From contig RCNO01000009.1 in NCBI GenBank assembly GCA_003731685.1, positions 18,047 through 73,320 on the forward strand: a DNA stretch of 55,274 bases. Reading direction: 5' to 3'. A model generated the notes under the pieces. The model saw nothing but the letters and a program-made list of their open reading frames with translations, ran no database searches and was not told the DNA's origin. Source of the DNA: Bacteroidetes/Chlorobi group bacterium MS-B_bin-24. Its GTDB lineage: Bacteria; Bacteroidota; Ignavibacteria; Kapaibacteriales; UBA2268. Below are positions 1-9,043 of the stretch, piece by piece; the first letter of the stretch is position 1, and the number at the start of each line of letters is the position of its first letter. Made by a program: the position numbers and the translations under genes.

Positions 1-1299
1 CAGAATTCCATCTTTACTCAGAAAACCCGAGGTTAAAGGAACACCACAAATAGCCAGTGTAACCATCAGGAAGGTTCTATATGTCCAAGGCATCGTTCTT
101 CTTAGTCCGCCCATATTACGAATGTCTTGTGGGTCGGTATGGTGGTCGCCAAGATGATGAGCTGAATGGTGCATAGCGTGAATAACTGAACCCGAAGCAA
201 GGAACAAAGCGGCTTTGAACCAAGCGTGGGTAACCAAATGGAAAAAGCCCATTGTGTATGCCCCAACACCGAGAGACATAATCATATACCCTAACTGACT
301 CACAGTAGAATATGCCAAAACTCTTTTGAAATCGACCTGCGTCAAGGCAATCGTCGCAGCAAGGAATGCGGTAATTGCACCAATAGAGGCGATAAAGCTT
401 AAAGCAGAGGCTGTAAACATTGCGTAGACGCGGGCAGTAAGATAAACACCAGCGGCGACCATTGTTGCAGCGTGAATCAAAGCACTAACAGGAGTTGGAC
501 CTTCCATTGCATCGGGCAACCAAATATGGAGCGGGAACTGAGCCGATTTCCCTATTGCACCACAAAAAACAAAAATTCCAGCAAGAGTTAGAACTGTTTC
601 GCTACCAAAAGGAAGCACCCCCTGTTCAATTTTGCCAAATATATCATCGAAAAGCAAAGTACTATAACTGAAATAAAGTATCATTATTCCTATGAAAAAG
701 CCAAGGTCCCCAACGCGATTGACAAGGAAAGCTTTTTTACCAGCATCCGAAGCGGATTTCTTTTCGTACCAGAAGCCAATCAGCAAATAGGAACTTATTC
801 CAACAAGTTCCCAAAATATATACATAAAGAGAAAATTATTAGCAAGCACAATTCCATTCATCGAAAAAGTAAAGAGACCAAGGTAGGCAAAGTACCGAGA
901 AAATCTTGGGTCGCCAGCCATATACTCAATCGAAAACAGATGCACAAGGAAGCTAATCATAGCAACAACCACGAGCATAATTGCCGAAAGGTTGTCTATC
1001 CCAATTCCTACCTTGAGAGAAACCGATTGTAAATCAATCCAAGTAAATTTAAACTGCAAAATTTTGTCTGAAATCTCCAACAAATAATTTTGCGAGGCTA
1101 CTACTTTATTTTCAAAATGATTAAAAACTTTGCCATAGAAAACAATTATTGAAAGCAAAAGCACAATGCCAAGAATAGAAGTTGCAACGATTGAGCTACT
1201 TCGACCAAGTTTTTTCCTAAAGAAGATATTGATTGCAAAGCTTAAAACAGGCAGAACTAAAATGGCTATACCAATATAAAGTAATGATTCTCCGCTCAT
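1..1299 (-). CDS. nuoL: NADH-quinone oxidoreductase subunit L (partial, C-terminus beyond window)
   Basis: Antiporter-like proton-pumping membrane subunit of complex I. The minus frame is open from an ATG at 1299 to the window edge, giving the first 433 codons of a family usually over 600 residues. The translation is very hydrophobic and carries the family core WELVGISSYLLIGFWYEK followed by KKAFLVNRVGDLGFF. A weak GGGAT lies a few bases before the ATG. It is 21 nt downstream of nuoK in the same operon; nuoM and nuoN would be expected next, outside the window. Identification is firm; only the 3' end is unknown. Confidence 0.95.
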   Translation of the reverse strand, partial: MSGESLLYIGIAILVLPVLSFAINIFFRKKLGRSSSIVATSILGIVLLLSIIVFYGKVFNHFENKVVASQNYLLEISDKILQFKFTWIDLQSVSLKVGIGIDNLSAIMLVVVAMISFLVHLFSIEYMAGDPRFSRYFAYLGLFTFSMNGIVLANNFLFMYIFWELVGISSYLLIGFWYEKKSASDAGKKAFLVNRVGDLGFFIGIMILYFSYSTLLFDDIFGKIEQGVLPFGSETVLTLAGIFVFCGAIGKSAQFPLHIWLPDAMEGPTPVSALIHAATMVAAGVYLTARVYAMFTASALSFIASIGAITAFLAATIALTQVDFKRVLAYSTVSQLGYMIMSLGVGAYTMGFFHLVTHAWFKAALFLASGSVIHAMHHSAHHLGDHHTDPQDIRNMGGLRRTMPWTYRTFLMVTLAICGVPLTSGFLSKDGIL

Positions 1300-1320
1300 A
1301 ATCTTATCCCGATTTCTTTA

Positions 1321-1629
1321 CTAATCCTTCAAATTATCTATTTCATCAACATTTATGTGTTTATAGTTCTGATAAATATTCAGCACAATTGCCAAAGCCA
1401 CGGCAACTTCGATCGCGGCAAGCATAATCACAAAAATTGCAGCAATGTGACCATCAATCTTCAAGTTATTGAATTTCGAAAAGGCAATAAAGTTGATATT
1501 CGCAGAATTTAGAACTAATTCAACTCCCATAAGAACTAAAACAGCATTTTTCCGCGTAATTATTGCGAAAATCCCAAGACCGAACAAAATTGCACTTAAT
1601 ATAATGTAATGAGATAGCCCTATTCCCAT
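1321..1629 (-). CDS. nuoK: NADH-quinone oxidoreductase subunit K
   Basis: Small three-helix membrane subunit of complex I, homologous to MrpC. The ATG at 1629 is chosen over an upstream in-frame start because AGGAG sits 7 nt before it; this gives 102 residues beginning MGIGLSHYII, the usual NuoK length. The helix-2 motif MGVELVLNSANI holds the conserved membrane glutamate needed for proton translocation. Only one base separates it from the nuoJ stop, so translational coupling is likely. The C-terminus ends in an acidic tail. Confidence 0.95.
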   Translation of the reverse strand: MGIGLSHYIILSAILFGLGIFAIITRKNAVLVLMGVELVLNSANINFIAFSKFNNLKIDGHIAAIFVIMLAAIEVAVALAIVLNIYQNYKHINVDEIDNLKD

Positions 1630-1630
1630 T

Positions 1631-2131
1631 TTACTTTCTCCTTGCAATTAATGCAGCACCAATAATAGCAATCAAAAGAAGCACAGAAGCGGATTCGAAC
1701 GCTAAAAGATAATTAGTCAACAATGATTTCCCTATTAACTCGATAGTAGAATAAACTTCGGCAGAAGGCACGGCGGAATACCATTTGGTCGTCAAAGCAA
1801 TAAAAATCAATCCAACAATAACAATCAAAGAGAAGATGCCAGCAAAGAATATTTGAATCTTTCCAGTCTGACCACTTTTGATGTCCACTCCTGTAATGTT
1901 GCTCGTAATCATAATACCAAATATCAAGAGAACGAGTATGCCTCCAATGTAAATCATTATCTGCGTTACAGCGAGAAAATCGGCATTAAGCAATACATAA
2001 ATACCAGCAACACCAAAAAAGGTAAAAAGGAGTGAAAACACTGCATAAATCATATTTCTAGAAAAAACAACAACACAAGCCGAACCGATTGTCAATATAG
2101 CAAAGAACCAAAAAACAATCTCTGTTATCAT
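1631..2131 (-). CDS. nuoJ: NADH-quinone oxidoreductase subunit J
   Basis: Membrane subunit of complex I, 166 residues with about five hydrophobic helices. The segment around residues 20-60 (NMIYAVFSLLFTFFGVAGIY, then LNADFLAVTQIMIYIGGILV) is the conserved NuoJ core. It follows nuoI by 16 nt and abuts nuoK, in the usual H-I-J-K-L order. Nothing is unusual in length or motif. Confidence 0.95.
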   Translation of the reverse strand: MITEIVFWFFAILTIGSACVVVFSRNMIYAVFSLLFTFFGVAGIYVLLNADFLAVTQIMIYIGGILVLLIFGIMITSNITGVDIKSGQTGKIQIFFAGIFSLIVIVGLIFIALTTKWYSAVPSAEVYSTIELIGKSLLTNYLLAFESASVLLLIAIIGAALIARRK

Positions 2132-2147
2132 TTTATTCTTTCTTTAA

Positions 2148-2705
2148 TTAACTTTCTTTATTTTCTGAACTTGCAACATTTTTTGCAGCGGCTTCTTTGG
2201 CTGCCTTTTGCTTTTCGTTCCATTCAGCAAGCAACTTTTTCTTTTGTTCAACCTTTTCGGGCGTCATCGGCGAAAAATGATATATCAAACCATCGCGTGT
2301 GTATGAACTATACTCAAAATCTGTTGTATGCTTTATAGCTTCGGTTGGACAAACAGTCGTACACAAGCCACAAAAACAGCATTTCGCAAAATCTATGTCA
2401 TAACGGGTGACCCAAATTTTTCTGGGTGTGCCGTCGCCCATTTTTGGTTGTTCAGGGTCATTGGGTACAACTTTCAACGTTTCAACGGTAATACATTGTA
2501 CAGGACAAATACGAGAGCATTGTAAACAGCCATTGCAGGCATCGGGGTCGAGTTGCAAGCGATTTCGGGCATTCGATGGGATTGGATATCGCTCGTCGGG
2601 ATATTGTATCGTAACTTTTGGGGCAAATAAATGCCGCAAAGTAATTTTCATCCCGACAACTATTGTATAGAACCAAGTCCAAACGTTTTTCAAATATTCT
2701 CCCAT
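2148..2705 (-). CDS. nuoI: NADH-quinone oxidoreductase subunit I (2x[4Fe-4S] ferredoxin-type)
   Basis: Peripheral-arm subunit that carries clusters N6a and N6b and passes electrons to NuoB. Two complete CxxCxxCxxxCP motifs are visible: Cys57, 60, 63, 67 and Cys109, 112, 115, 119. The protein has 185 residues; the last 25 or so are Lys/Ala/Glu-rich and look like a lineage-specific extension. An AGGA lies 7 nt before the ATG. Because nuoE, F and G are absent from the operon, this ferredoxin-like subunit may be the electron entry point; that last point is inference. Confidence 0.96.
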   Translation of the reverse strand: MGEYLKNVWTWFYTIVVGMKITLRHLFAPKVTIQYPDERYPIPSNARNRLQLDPDACNGCLQCSRICPVQCITVETLKVVPNDPEQPKMGDGTPRKIWVTRYDIDFAKCCFCGLCTTVCPTEAIKHTTDFEYSSYTRDGLIYHFSPMTPEKVEQKKKLLAEWNEKQKAAKEAAAKNVASSENKES

Positions 2706-2723
2706 ATCAATTCCTCAGTAAAA

Positions 2724-3776
2724 TTAATATACAATTCTATAAAGACTAATAAAAATGAAACAAACCAAAGAAAATGGCAAAAGAACTTTCCAACCTAAAT
2801 ACATTAATTGGTCAACACGAACCCTTGGCAAAGTCCAACGCAACCAAATTTGAATAAACACAATAAACATTGCTTTGATAATGAACCAGAAAATGCCCCA
2901 CCAAAATCCACTCATAAAACTGCCAAAGGGAGAGTTCCAACCACCAAGAAATACAACTGCTAAAATTGATGCAATAATAAACATATTAGAATATTCAGCA
3001 AAGAAGAACATTGCAAATTTCATTCCTGAATATTCTGTATGATACCCAGCAACAAGCTCAGATTCACCTTCGGGTATATCAAAGGGTGTTCGGTTCGTTT
3101 CGGCGAGCGAAGACACCATATAGATAAGAGACAACAAAACTGTAAATGGTAAAATCCAAATTTTCGACCAATCGCCGGGTCCTCCAAACAAAAACCAATT
3201 CCAAAAAGGCCCGCTTTGCAAAGCTGTGATTTTTTGCATATCCAAAGAATTAGCTAAAACAGCAGCGGAAAGAATAACTAAAGCACCGGGAATTTCGTAG
3301 CTTATCATTTGCGACGCCGAACGCATCGCTCCAAGCAGGGAGTATTTATTATTCGATGCCCATCCACCCATCACAATTCCAATCACTGCAAAAGCCCCAA
3401 CCGCAAAAACATAGAACAATCCTATATTGATTTCAGCGGGAACAAATGCTGCAGTGAAAGGAATCACAGCAAACCCCGCAAACGAACCAGCAAATATTAT
3501 GTAAGGAGCGAGATTGAACAAAAGTTTATTTGCACCAGCAGGAACAATATCCTCTTTCTGGATAAGCTTAACAACTTCTGCAAGTGGCTGAAGAATCCCA
3601 TAAGGACCGGTACGCATTGGACCAAGTCGTTCTTGAATCCAAGCGGATATTTTCAATTCTCCAAGAATAGCTATCAATGCATAAATAATTAAGAAAATCA
3701 AAGGGAGGATAACGCTAACCAGCGCACTTAGTATATTTTCTCCCAAAAGCTTATCGAAAATGTTAAATACTTCCAT
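2724..3776 (-). CDS. nuoH: NADH-quinone oxidoreductase subunit H
   Basis: Membrane subunit at the junction of the two arms, forming part of the quinone chamber. The 350 residues have about eight hydrophobic helices. Diagnostic motifs are ERLGPMRTGPYGILQPLAE near residue 50, with the following loop KLIQKEDIVPAG, and AETNRTPFDIPEGESELVAG near residue 225, the quinone-site loop rich in charged residues. It sits between nuoD and nuoI, which is where nuoE, F and G lie in 14-subunit operons; here nuoD is followed directly by nuoH after 14 nt. Confidence 0.96.
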   Translation of the reverse strand: MEVFNIFDKLLGENILSALVSVILPLIFLIIYALIAILGELKISAWIQERLGPMRTGPYGILQPLAEVVKLIQKEDIVPAGANKLLFNLAPYIIFAGSFAGFAVIPFTAAFVPAEINIGLFYVFAVGAFAVIGIVMGGWASNNKYSLLGAMRSASQMISYEIPGALVILSAAVLANSLDMQKITALQSGPFWNWFLFGGPGDWSKIWILPFTVLLSLIYMVSSLAETNRTPFDIPEGESELVAGYHTEYSGMKFAMFFFAEYSNMFIIASILAVVFLGGWNSPFGSFMSGFWWGIFWFIIKAMFIVFIQIWLRWTLPRVRVDQLMYLGWKVLLPFSLVCFIFISLYRIVY

Positions 3777-3790
3777 ATTCTCTTTAAATT

Positions 3791-4942
3791 TTACCTATCA
3801 ACTTCTCCGAGAACAATATCTATACTACCTAAGATAACAATAAGGTCTGCAAAGAGATACCCTTTCGATATTTCGGGCAAAACGCTAAGATTTACGAAAC
3901 TGGGAGCTCTTCCTTTGACGCGATAAGGCTTATCTTTTCCATCACTAATAATGTAAAATCCGAGTTCCCCTTTGGGATTTTCCGCACGGAAGTAAACTTC
4001 GCCCTTCGGTGGCCTTATCTTCTTTGGTATTGCTGCTTGAACATCACCAGAATCGGGCATTTGAGCAACCGCCTGCTCAATTATACGGCAACTTTGCTCC
4101 ATTTCACGCATTCGGACAATATTTCTATCCCAGCAATCCCCAACTGTTCCAACTTCGCCTGTACCAACGGGAATGTCAAAGTCAAATCTATCATAAATCG
4201 AATAGGGGTCATCTTTGCGCAAATCAAATTTCACACCAGAACCACGAAGAACCGGTCCGCTGCATCCATAATTAATTGCCACATCGGCAGGCAAAACACC
4301 AATGTTTGCGGTTCTATCGATAAAAATCTTATTGTAAATCAAAAGTTCTTCAATTTCTTTGTTTGTTTTTCTAACTTGTTTGACAATATTCAAAACATCT
4401 TCCTTAAAAGTGGGATAGACATCGTTTGCCAAGCCACCGACCCAGAAGTAATTAAAAAGAAGGCGTCCACCCGATGCCTTTTCGAAAATCCAAAGAATAT
4501 ATTCCCGGTCGCGGAACAGATACAGAAACGGTGTGAAAGCACCAGCATCAAGTCCAAATGTAGCAACTGCAATCTGGTGATTCGCAATTCTGTTCAATTC
4601 AGCCATTATAACACGTATGTATTCAACTTTTTCGGGAACCTTAATTCCCAAAAGTTTCTCGACTGCCATTACATAGGGCAGTTCGTTATTCATCGAAGAG
4701 ATGTAATCCATCCTATCAACATAGGGGATTACTTGCTGATAATTCATATTTTCGGCTATCTTCTCGAAACAACGATGAAGATAGCCAATATGTGGGATAA
4801 CATTCGTAACAACTTCGCCATCGAGTTCAACTTCAAGGCGTAAAACACCGTGAGTCGAAGGATGTTGCGGACCAACATTCAACCGCATTCGGTCCGATTC
4901 AATCTTGCTAAAATCAATGTCGATAAATTTTGTTGTTGTCAT
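3791..4942 (-). CDS. nuoD: NADH-quinone oxidoreductase subunit D (49 kDa)
   Basis: Peripheral-arm subunit related to [NiFe]-hydrogenase large subunits, forming the quinone site with NuoB. The 383 residues begin with the conserved LNVGPQHPSTHGVLRL (about residues 20-35) and IGYLHRCFEK; the C-terminus ends GSIDIVLGEVDR as in the family. It is a separate gene rather than a nuoCD fusion. It lies 9 nt downstream of nuoC. Identification is firm. Confidence 0.96.
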   Translation of the reverse strand: MTTTKFIDIDFSKIESDRMRLNVGPQHPSTHGVLRLEVELDGEVVTNVIPHIGYLHRCFEKIAENMNYQQVIPYVDRMDYISSMNNELPYVMAVEKLLGIKVPEKVEYIRVIMAELNRIANHQIAVATFGLDAGAFTPFLYLFRDREYILWIFEKASGGRLLFNYFWVGGLANDVYPTFKEDVLNIVKQVRKTNKEIEELLIYNKIFIDRTANIGVLPADVAINYGCSGPVLRGSGVKFDLRKDDPYSIYDRFDFDIPVGTGEVGTVGDCWDRNIVRMREMEQSCRIIEQAVAQMPDSGDVQAAIPKKIRPPKGEVYFRAENPKGELGFYIISDGKDKPYRVKGRAPSFVNLSVLPEISKGYLFADLIVILGSIDIVLGEVDR

Positions 4943-4951
4943 AATTTCCCT

Positions 4952-5428
4952 TTAATATGGAACTCTCATTCCATGATAAGTTTCTGGTTCTTTATAGTCT
5001 TTCCTCAATGGATGCCCTTCCCAATCATAAGGAAGGAAAATACGAATCAAATTATGATGACCTTCGAAGATGATGCCGAACAAATCGTATGCCTCGCGTT
5101 CGTGCCAATCCGCAGACCTCCATATTCTTTCAATTGATGGAACCTTTGGATTGTCTTTGGGAACAGTAACCTTCAAAACAAATTTATGTTTCTTATTCAT
5201 CGAATAAAGATGATACACAACCTGTAAATTTTCGGGAAAGTCGACCCCGCTCAAACACATCAAATAGTCGAAATCTAATTCAGGATTATCTCGTAACTCA
5301 AGACAAATGTCAAACAATTTTTCAGCCGAAACCTCAACGTATGGGTCGCTCGGCGGATTATTAACCAGTTCACCAACCGAGTCACCAAATTTTTCCTTAA
5401 GAATTTTATGGATTTCTTCGTATGTCAT
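4952..5428 (-). CDS. nuoC: NADH-quinone oxidoreductase subunit C (30 kDa)
   Basis: Peripheral-arm scaffold subunit without a redox cofactor. The 158 residues carry the family signature ERIWRSADWHEREAYDLFGI in the C-terminal third, followed by a GHPLRKDY motif. It is 2 nt downstream of nuoB, so the two are likely coupled. Length is that of a stand-alone NuoC. Confidence 0.95.
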   Translation of the reverse strand: MTYEEIHKILKEKFGDSVGELVNNPPSDPYVEVSAEKLFDICLELRDNPELDFDYLMCLSGVDFPENLQVVYHLYSMNKKHKFVLKVTVPKDNPKVPSIERIWRSADWHEREAYDLFGIIFEGHHNLIRIFLPYDWEGHPLRKDYKEPETYHGMRVPY

Positions 5429-5430
5429 TT

Positions 5431-5976
5431 TTAACCTTTATTTTGAAGTTCGAATAATTTTTCCTCTTCTGCAAGTCGTTGCCGTTTGCGGAAAATCGCC
5501 TGCTGGTCTATCATTTTTTGCAATTTCATCATCCCTTCTTCCATTGCTTCGGGTCTTGGTGGGCACCCGGGCACATAAACGTGAACAGGAATAATTCTAT
5601 CAACCCCTTTAAGTACGTGATAGCCATATTGCCAATACGGTCCCCCGCTATTTGCACACGAACCGACAGAGATACAATATTTTGGTTCAGCCATTTGCTC
5701 CCAAAGAACTTTAATCCGTTCAGCCATTTTAAGGGTAACGGTTCCTGTTATCATAATGAAATCGGCTTGACGCGGGGTTGCACGAGGAATTATTCCAAAA
5801 CGCATAAAATCGAAATGCGAAGCATTCATCGACATAAATTCAATTGCACAGCAGGCAAGACCAAAATGAAGATACCAATCGGATTTACTTCGTCCCCAGT
5901 TCAAAATATCTTCGAGTGTTCCTAAAATAATGCCTCCCGTTTCGTAGGGATTGTCCAATCTATTTAATAACCCCAT
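5431..5976 (-). CDS. nuoB: NADH-quinone oxidoreductase subunit B (cluster N2)
   Basis: Carries the terminal [4Fe-4S] cluster N2, the direct reductant of quinone. The four ligands can be placed: the tandem pair Cys42-Cys43 in [10 protein letters not shown], Cys107 in [10 protein letters not shown] and Cys138 in [10 protein letters not shown]. The protein has 181 residues, a normal length, with a charged C-terminal tail. It follows nuoA by 10 nt and precedes nuoC by 2 nt. Confidence 0.96.
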   Translation of the reverse strand: MGLLNRLDNPYETGGIILGTLEDILNWGRSKSDWYLHFGLACCAIEFMSMNASHFDFMRFGIIPRATPRQADFIMITGTVTLKMAERIKVLWEQMAEPKYCISVGSCANSGGPYWQYGYHVLKGVDRIIPVHVYVPGCPPRPEAMEEGMMKLQKMIDQQAIFRKRQRLAEEEKLFELQNKG

Positions 5977-5986
5977 ATCACAACTC

Positions 5987-6409
5987 CTATTGTTTCTTAT
6001 AAATCAAATAGTCAAGATTTGGAATAATAGGTTTAGCACGCTCCCAATCAAGGTCGCCTTTTGCCCAAACATAAGCAAAACCAAAAACCAATATGACAAC
6101 GAAGATGAACATTTCAAGGAAAACAAACAAGCCAAGCCCAAACGATTTAAAATAATTAATTACAACAGCCCAAGGCAAGAGGAAAACAATCTCAACATCG
6201 AACAATAGAAAAACCAAAGCAACAACATAAAACCTAACGTTAAAGCGAATCCAAGGATAACCTATAGGTTGCTCCCCGCATTCGTATGTCGATAATTTTA
6301 TTGGATTTGGTTTGTTGGGCCTTATAATTGCTGCAGCGAGCAATCCAACAGCCACAAAAAGAAAACCCACAATAAAGAAAAGCAGAACTATACCAAATTC
6401 ACCAAGCAT
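5987..6409 (-). CDS. nuoA: NADH-quinone oxidoreductase subunit A
   Basis: First gene of the complex I operon; a three-helix membrane subunit. The frame is open further upstream, but the ATG at 6409 gives 140 residues starting [10 protein letters not shown], is preceded by a purine-rich AAAGGAAAAAGGCGAA, and matches the usual length. The conserved loop [11 protein letters not shown] (with the cysteine known from NuoA/ND3) and the motif [14 protein letters not shown] identify it. A TATTTTTG box at 6436-6443 fits the Bacteroidota -7 promoter element. Confidence 0.93.
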   Translation of the reverse strand: MLGEFGIVLLFFIVGFLFVAVGLLAAAIIRPNKPNPIKLSTYECGEQPIGYPWIRFNVRFYVVALVFLLFDVEIVFLLPWAVVINYFKSFGLGLFVFLEMFIFVVILVFGFAYVWAKGDLDWERAKPIIPNLDYLIYKKQ

Positions 6410-6435
6410 TTCGCCTTTTTCCTTTAAATAAATTT

Positions 6436-6443
6436 CAAAAATA
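6436..6443 (-). promoter_or_regulatory. candidate -7 box (TAnnTTTG) for the nuo operon
   Basis: On the minus strand the 8-mer reads TATTTTTG, matching the TAnnTTTG -7 element known in Bacteroidota, 26 nt upstream of the chosen nuoA ATG. No clear -33 TTTG was found. In such AT-rich DNA chance matches are frequent. Confidence 0.35.
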
Positions 6444-6642
6444 AAAAAAATTGGTTTTCCAATCAGAATAACAAAAATCAACCGTTGTTGGAATTAAGAA
6501 TGTAAACCAGATTGGTAACAAACTTTAAGTTATTATTTTAAAAACAATTATGAAAATAATATTTCATTGGGTTTTAGTGGAACCAAACAACAATTTTTTA
6601 CAAAAAGCAGAATAACAGTAGTTCGGAAGAATTTTAAGAATT

Positions 6643-8904
6643 TCAATTGGTTACAGTTATTTTTTTTGAAAGCTCTGCACTCAATTGGTTCAAAGTTTCA
6701 ACAAGATTGATTACACGTTTACTAATTCCAAACAAAGATTCTATCAAGGAGATATAAATAATGCCTCTCTTTGCATTAGCACCGGGTCTTTTCAATGCTT
6801 TCATATAAGTTTTATGTATCCTTTTTGTTTCTTTGGCAAATTCATCGGAGAAAACTTTAATCTCGAGCGACAAGTCCAAAACAGAAGTTTCGGCAAGTGA
6901 AAGTATTTTATCGTAAAGCTGTTCATATAATTTCATAATAAGTTTCAAGTCATTAAGCTGATTTTGGGTTAAAGGCTTTTGTGAGTTATCTACATAATGG
7001 TAACACCTTTGAGTAATAGTTAAAATACTACTCGCAATAGAAGTAAGGTCGGACATTGCGGTAGCATAGATATGGGAGCTTTCGAACATACTATCGTCAA
7101 AACCTTTGAGACTTCGCGCAAAGTCTGCAAAAATCGTTTCGATATTTTGATTAAGTTGTTCGGCTCGCTTCTTTGCTTTTCTCAAATCTTTAAATTTAAA
7201 TTTTGAAATTCCGTTTACACAAAGCAGCGAAATTTCTTTTGTTTCCCTCAAAAAGTTAAGTATATCTAAAACAAAGATTTTAAAGCTTTCTTGGGCATTT
7301 TCCCGCTGAATTCTCATTTTCTCTTCCGCCAGCTTACGAGCTTTAACTCTTCTTTTATGAACTATTGCTGTTCGTGCAAAAGACAAAGCAACTAAAATTA
7401 CCAACGCAATAACACCGAAAACATTTGTGAAATACAAGAAAGTAGCAATTAAGCCAGCAACCAAGCCACAAATTACCGCTGTCAAAAGCCATCCGCCGAT
7501 TACAACCAAAATTCCAGAAATTCTGTACACAGCATAATCTCTGCCCCAAGCCCTATCGGCAAATGCGGTAGACATAGCAACAATAAATGTAATATATGTT
7601 GTAGACAAAGGTAGCTTCAATGAAGTTCCAAAAGAAATTAATGCAGAAGCAATTGTTAAATTCACCGTAGCACGAATCAAATCGAAAGAAGCTCTTTCAC
7701 CGTTTGCATCGGTTAACAAAATAACTTTGGATGCGTCAAATCTTTCGTTTACTTTATTTCTTATTTTTTCAGGAACTATTTTCACTAATGTCTCTGTCAT
7801 CGAAGTAAAAATTCGCACAAGCAAACGAGCAAATTGGTTAGACCCAAAAGCTTCGTAACCTTCAACTTGGCGACTCAAATCAACTTCGGTAGAGGTAACT
7901 GTTCTTGCTTTCTTGGAAAAGAAAAGCGTCAAAACCATTATCAAGCCACAAAACAAAAGAATCTCGGTCTGTGCTCGAATGGGAGCAGCGAGCCCTCCCA
8001 TTTTCATATTCAATGCATCGGGTTGATTGCCAGCAATTTGATAAGCATATAAAGAAGTTAGACCGGGTCCAACAAAATTGACCAAGTCGTTAGCAGCAAA
8101 AGCCATTGCAAGAGCTGCTGTGCCAATTAAAACAATACCTTTCAAGATATTTATTTTACCAAACAAACCAAACAAATAAAGAATTATTGCAACACCTATG
8201 AAGATAACTAAAAGGATTTGCCAGAAATGGGTGGTTACGAAGTTATGCATTTCAGGAGTAATAAACGAAGCACCTTCGAGTCCTTTAATCGAAACAAAAA
8301 ACAGAATAAAAGTTAAAGCAAAACTTGCCCAAATGGGACCAATCTTCTTGAAAATTCTTGTATAATCAAAAGAAAAAATCAATCGAGAGATAAACTGACC
8401 CAAATAACCAAAAACAAAAGCAAAAACGATAGAAACTATTATCGAAACATAAATAGCAGTTAATTTCGCAAGGTTCATATAATTCCCGACAAATTCCAAA
8501 GATTGATTATAGCTAAATAATTTAATAATTGTTAAGCCCAGTGCAGCACCGGTCATACCCGAAACCATCGAAACAGTTGTCGAGGTCGGTATCCCAAATG
8601 TGTTGAAAAAGTCCAAAAGGAGAATGTCGGTAACAACTGTTGCTAAGAAAATAATTAGAACTTCATAAAGAGTAAAAGCAGAAGGATTAAAGATGCCTTT
8701 TCGGGCAATTTCCATCATACCGCTCGAAAGAGTAACGCCGATAAAAATACCAACAGAGGCTGCAATCAAAGCTTTTCGGAAAGTTGTAACCTTTGACCCT
8801 ACGGCACTATTCAGAAAGTTAACTGCATCATTCGCTACACCGACTGTTAAGTCGATGATTGAGAGTACAATAGTAACAACCAGAAAAATTAATGCAATTT
8901 CCAA
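6643..8904 (-). CDS. Inorganic phosphate transporter, Pit family, with PhoU-like C-terminal domain
   Basis: Membrane phosphate (or metal-phosphate) symporter. Two copies of the Pit signature are visible: GVANDAVNFLNSAVGSK near residues 22-38 and AFAANDLVNFVGPG near 268. Hydrophobic helices run to about residue 510. The last 210 residues are a charged helical domain resembling PhoU, so the protein (753 residues) is much longer than a plain PitA of about 500. It stands alone, transcribed divergently from purB, with a TAATTTTG box 31 nt upstream of the ATG. Substrate is inferred from family. Confidence 0.88.
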   Translation of the reverse strand: MEIALIFLVVTIVLSIIDLTVGVANDAVNFLNSAVGSKVTTFRKALIAASVGIFIGVTLSSGMMEIARKGIFNPSAFTLYEVLIIFLATVVTDILLLDFFNTFGIPTSTTVSMVSGMTGAALGLTIIKLFSYNQSLEFVGNYMNLAKLTAIYVSIIVSIVFAFVFGYLGQFISRLIFSFDYTRIFKKIGPIWASFALTFILFFVSIKGLEGASFITPEMHNFVTTHFWQILLVIFIGVAIILYLFGLFGKINILKGIVLIGTAALAMAFAANDLVNFVGPGLTSLYAYQIAGNQPDALNMKMGGLAAPIRAQTEILLFCGLIMVLTLFFSKKARTVTSTEVDLSRQVEGYEAFGSNQFARLLVRIFTSMTETLVKIVPEKIRNKVNERFDASKVILLTDANGERASFDLIRATVNLTIASALISFGTSLKLPLSTTYITFIVAMSTAFADRAWGRDYAVYRISGILVVIGGWLLTAVICGLVAGLIATFLYFTNVFGVIALVILVALSFARTAIVHKRRVKARKLAEEKMRIQRENAQESFKIFVLDILNFLRETKEISLLCVNGISKFKFKDLRKAKKRAEQLNQNIETIFADFARSLKGFDDSMFESSHIYATAMSDLTSIASSILTITQRCYHYVDNSQKPLTQNQLNDLKLIMKLYEQLYDKILSLAETSVLDLSLEIKVFSDEFAKETKRIHKTYMKALKRPGANAKRGIIYISLIESLFGISKRVINLVETLNQLSAELSKKITVTN

Positions 8905-8935
8905 TTTTGTTTAAAAATTGTTAAACAAATTAAAA

Positions 8936-8943
8936 CAAAATTA
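8936..8943 (-). promoter_or_regulatory. candidate -7 box for the Pit transporter
   Basis: The minus strand reads TTAATTTTG here, containing TAATTTTG, a match to the Bacteroidota TAnnTTTG element. It is 31 nt upstream of the pit start. The same nonamer precedes several other genes in the window. Confidence 0.4.
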
Positions 8944-9013
8944 AAAAGAAAAATTTCTTATAATGTTAAAATTCCGTTAAGAAAATTAAGTCATATTTGC
9001 CACTATATTTTAT

Positions 9014-9021
9014 TAATTTTG
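9014..9021 (+). promoter_or_regulatory. candidate -7 box for purB
   Basis: TAATTTTG lies 22 nt before the purB ATG within TTATTAATTTTG. A TTTG at 8996-8999 is only 14 nt upstream, shorter than the spacing usual for a -33 element, so that part is doubtful. Confidence 0.4.
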
Positions 9022-9043
9022 ATTTTTATCAAAATTTATTTCT

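Noticed and set aside
4037-4843. 268-codon plus-strand frame opposite nuoD
   Set aside because: nuoD is certain on the other strand; the frame has shadow composition and no ribosome site.
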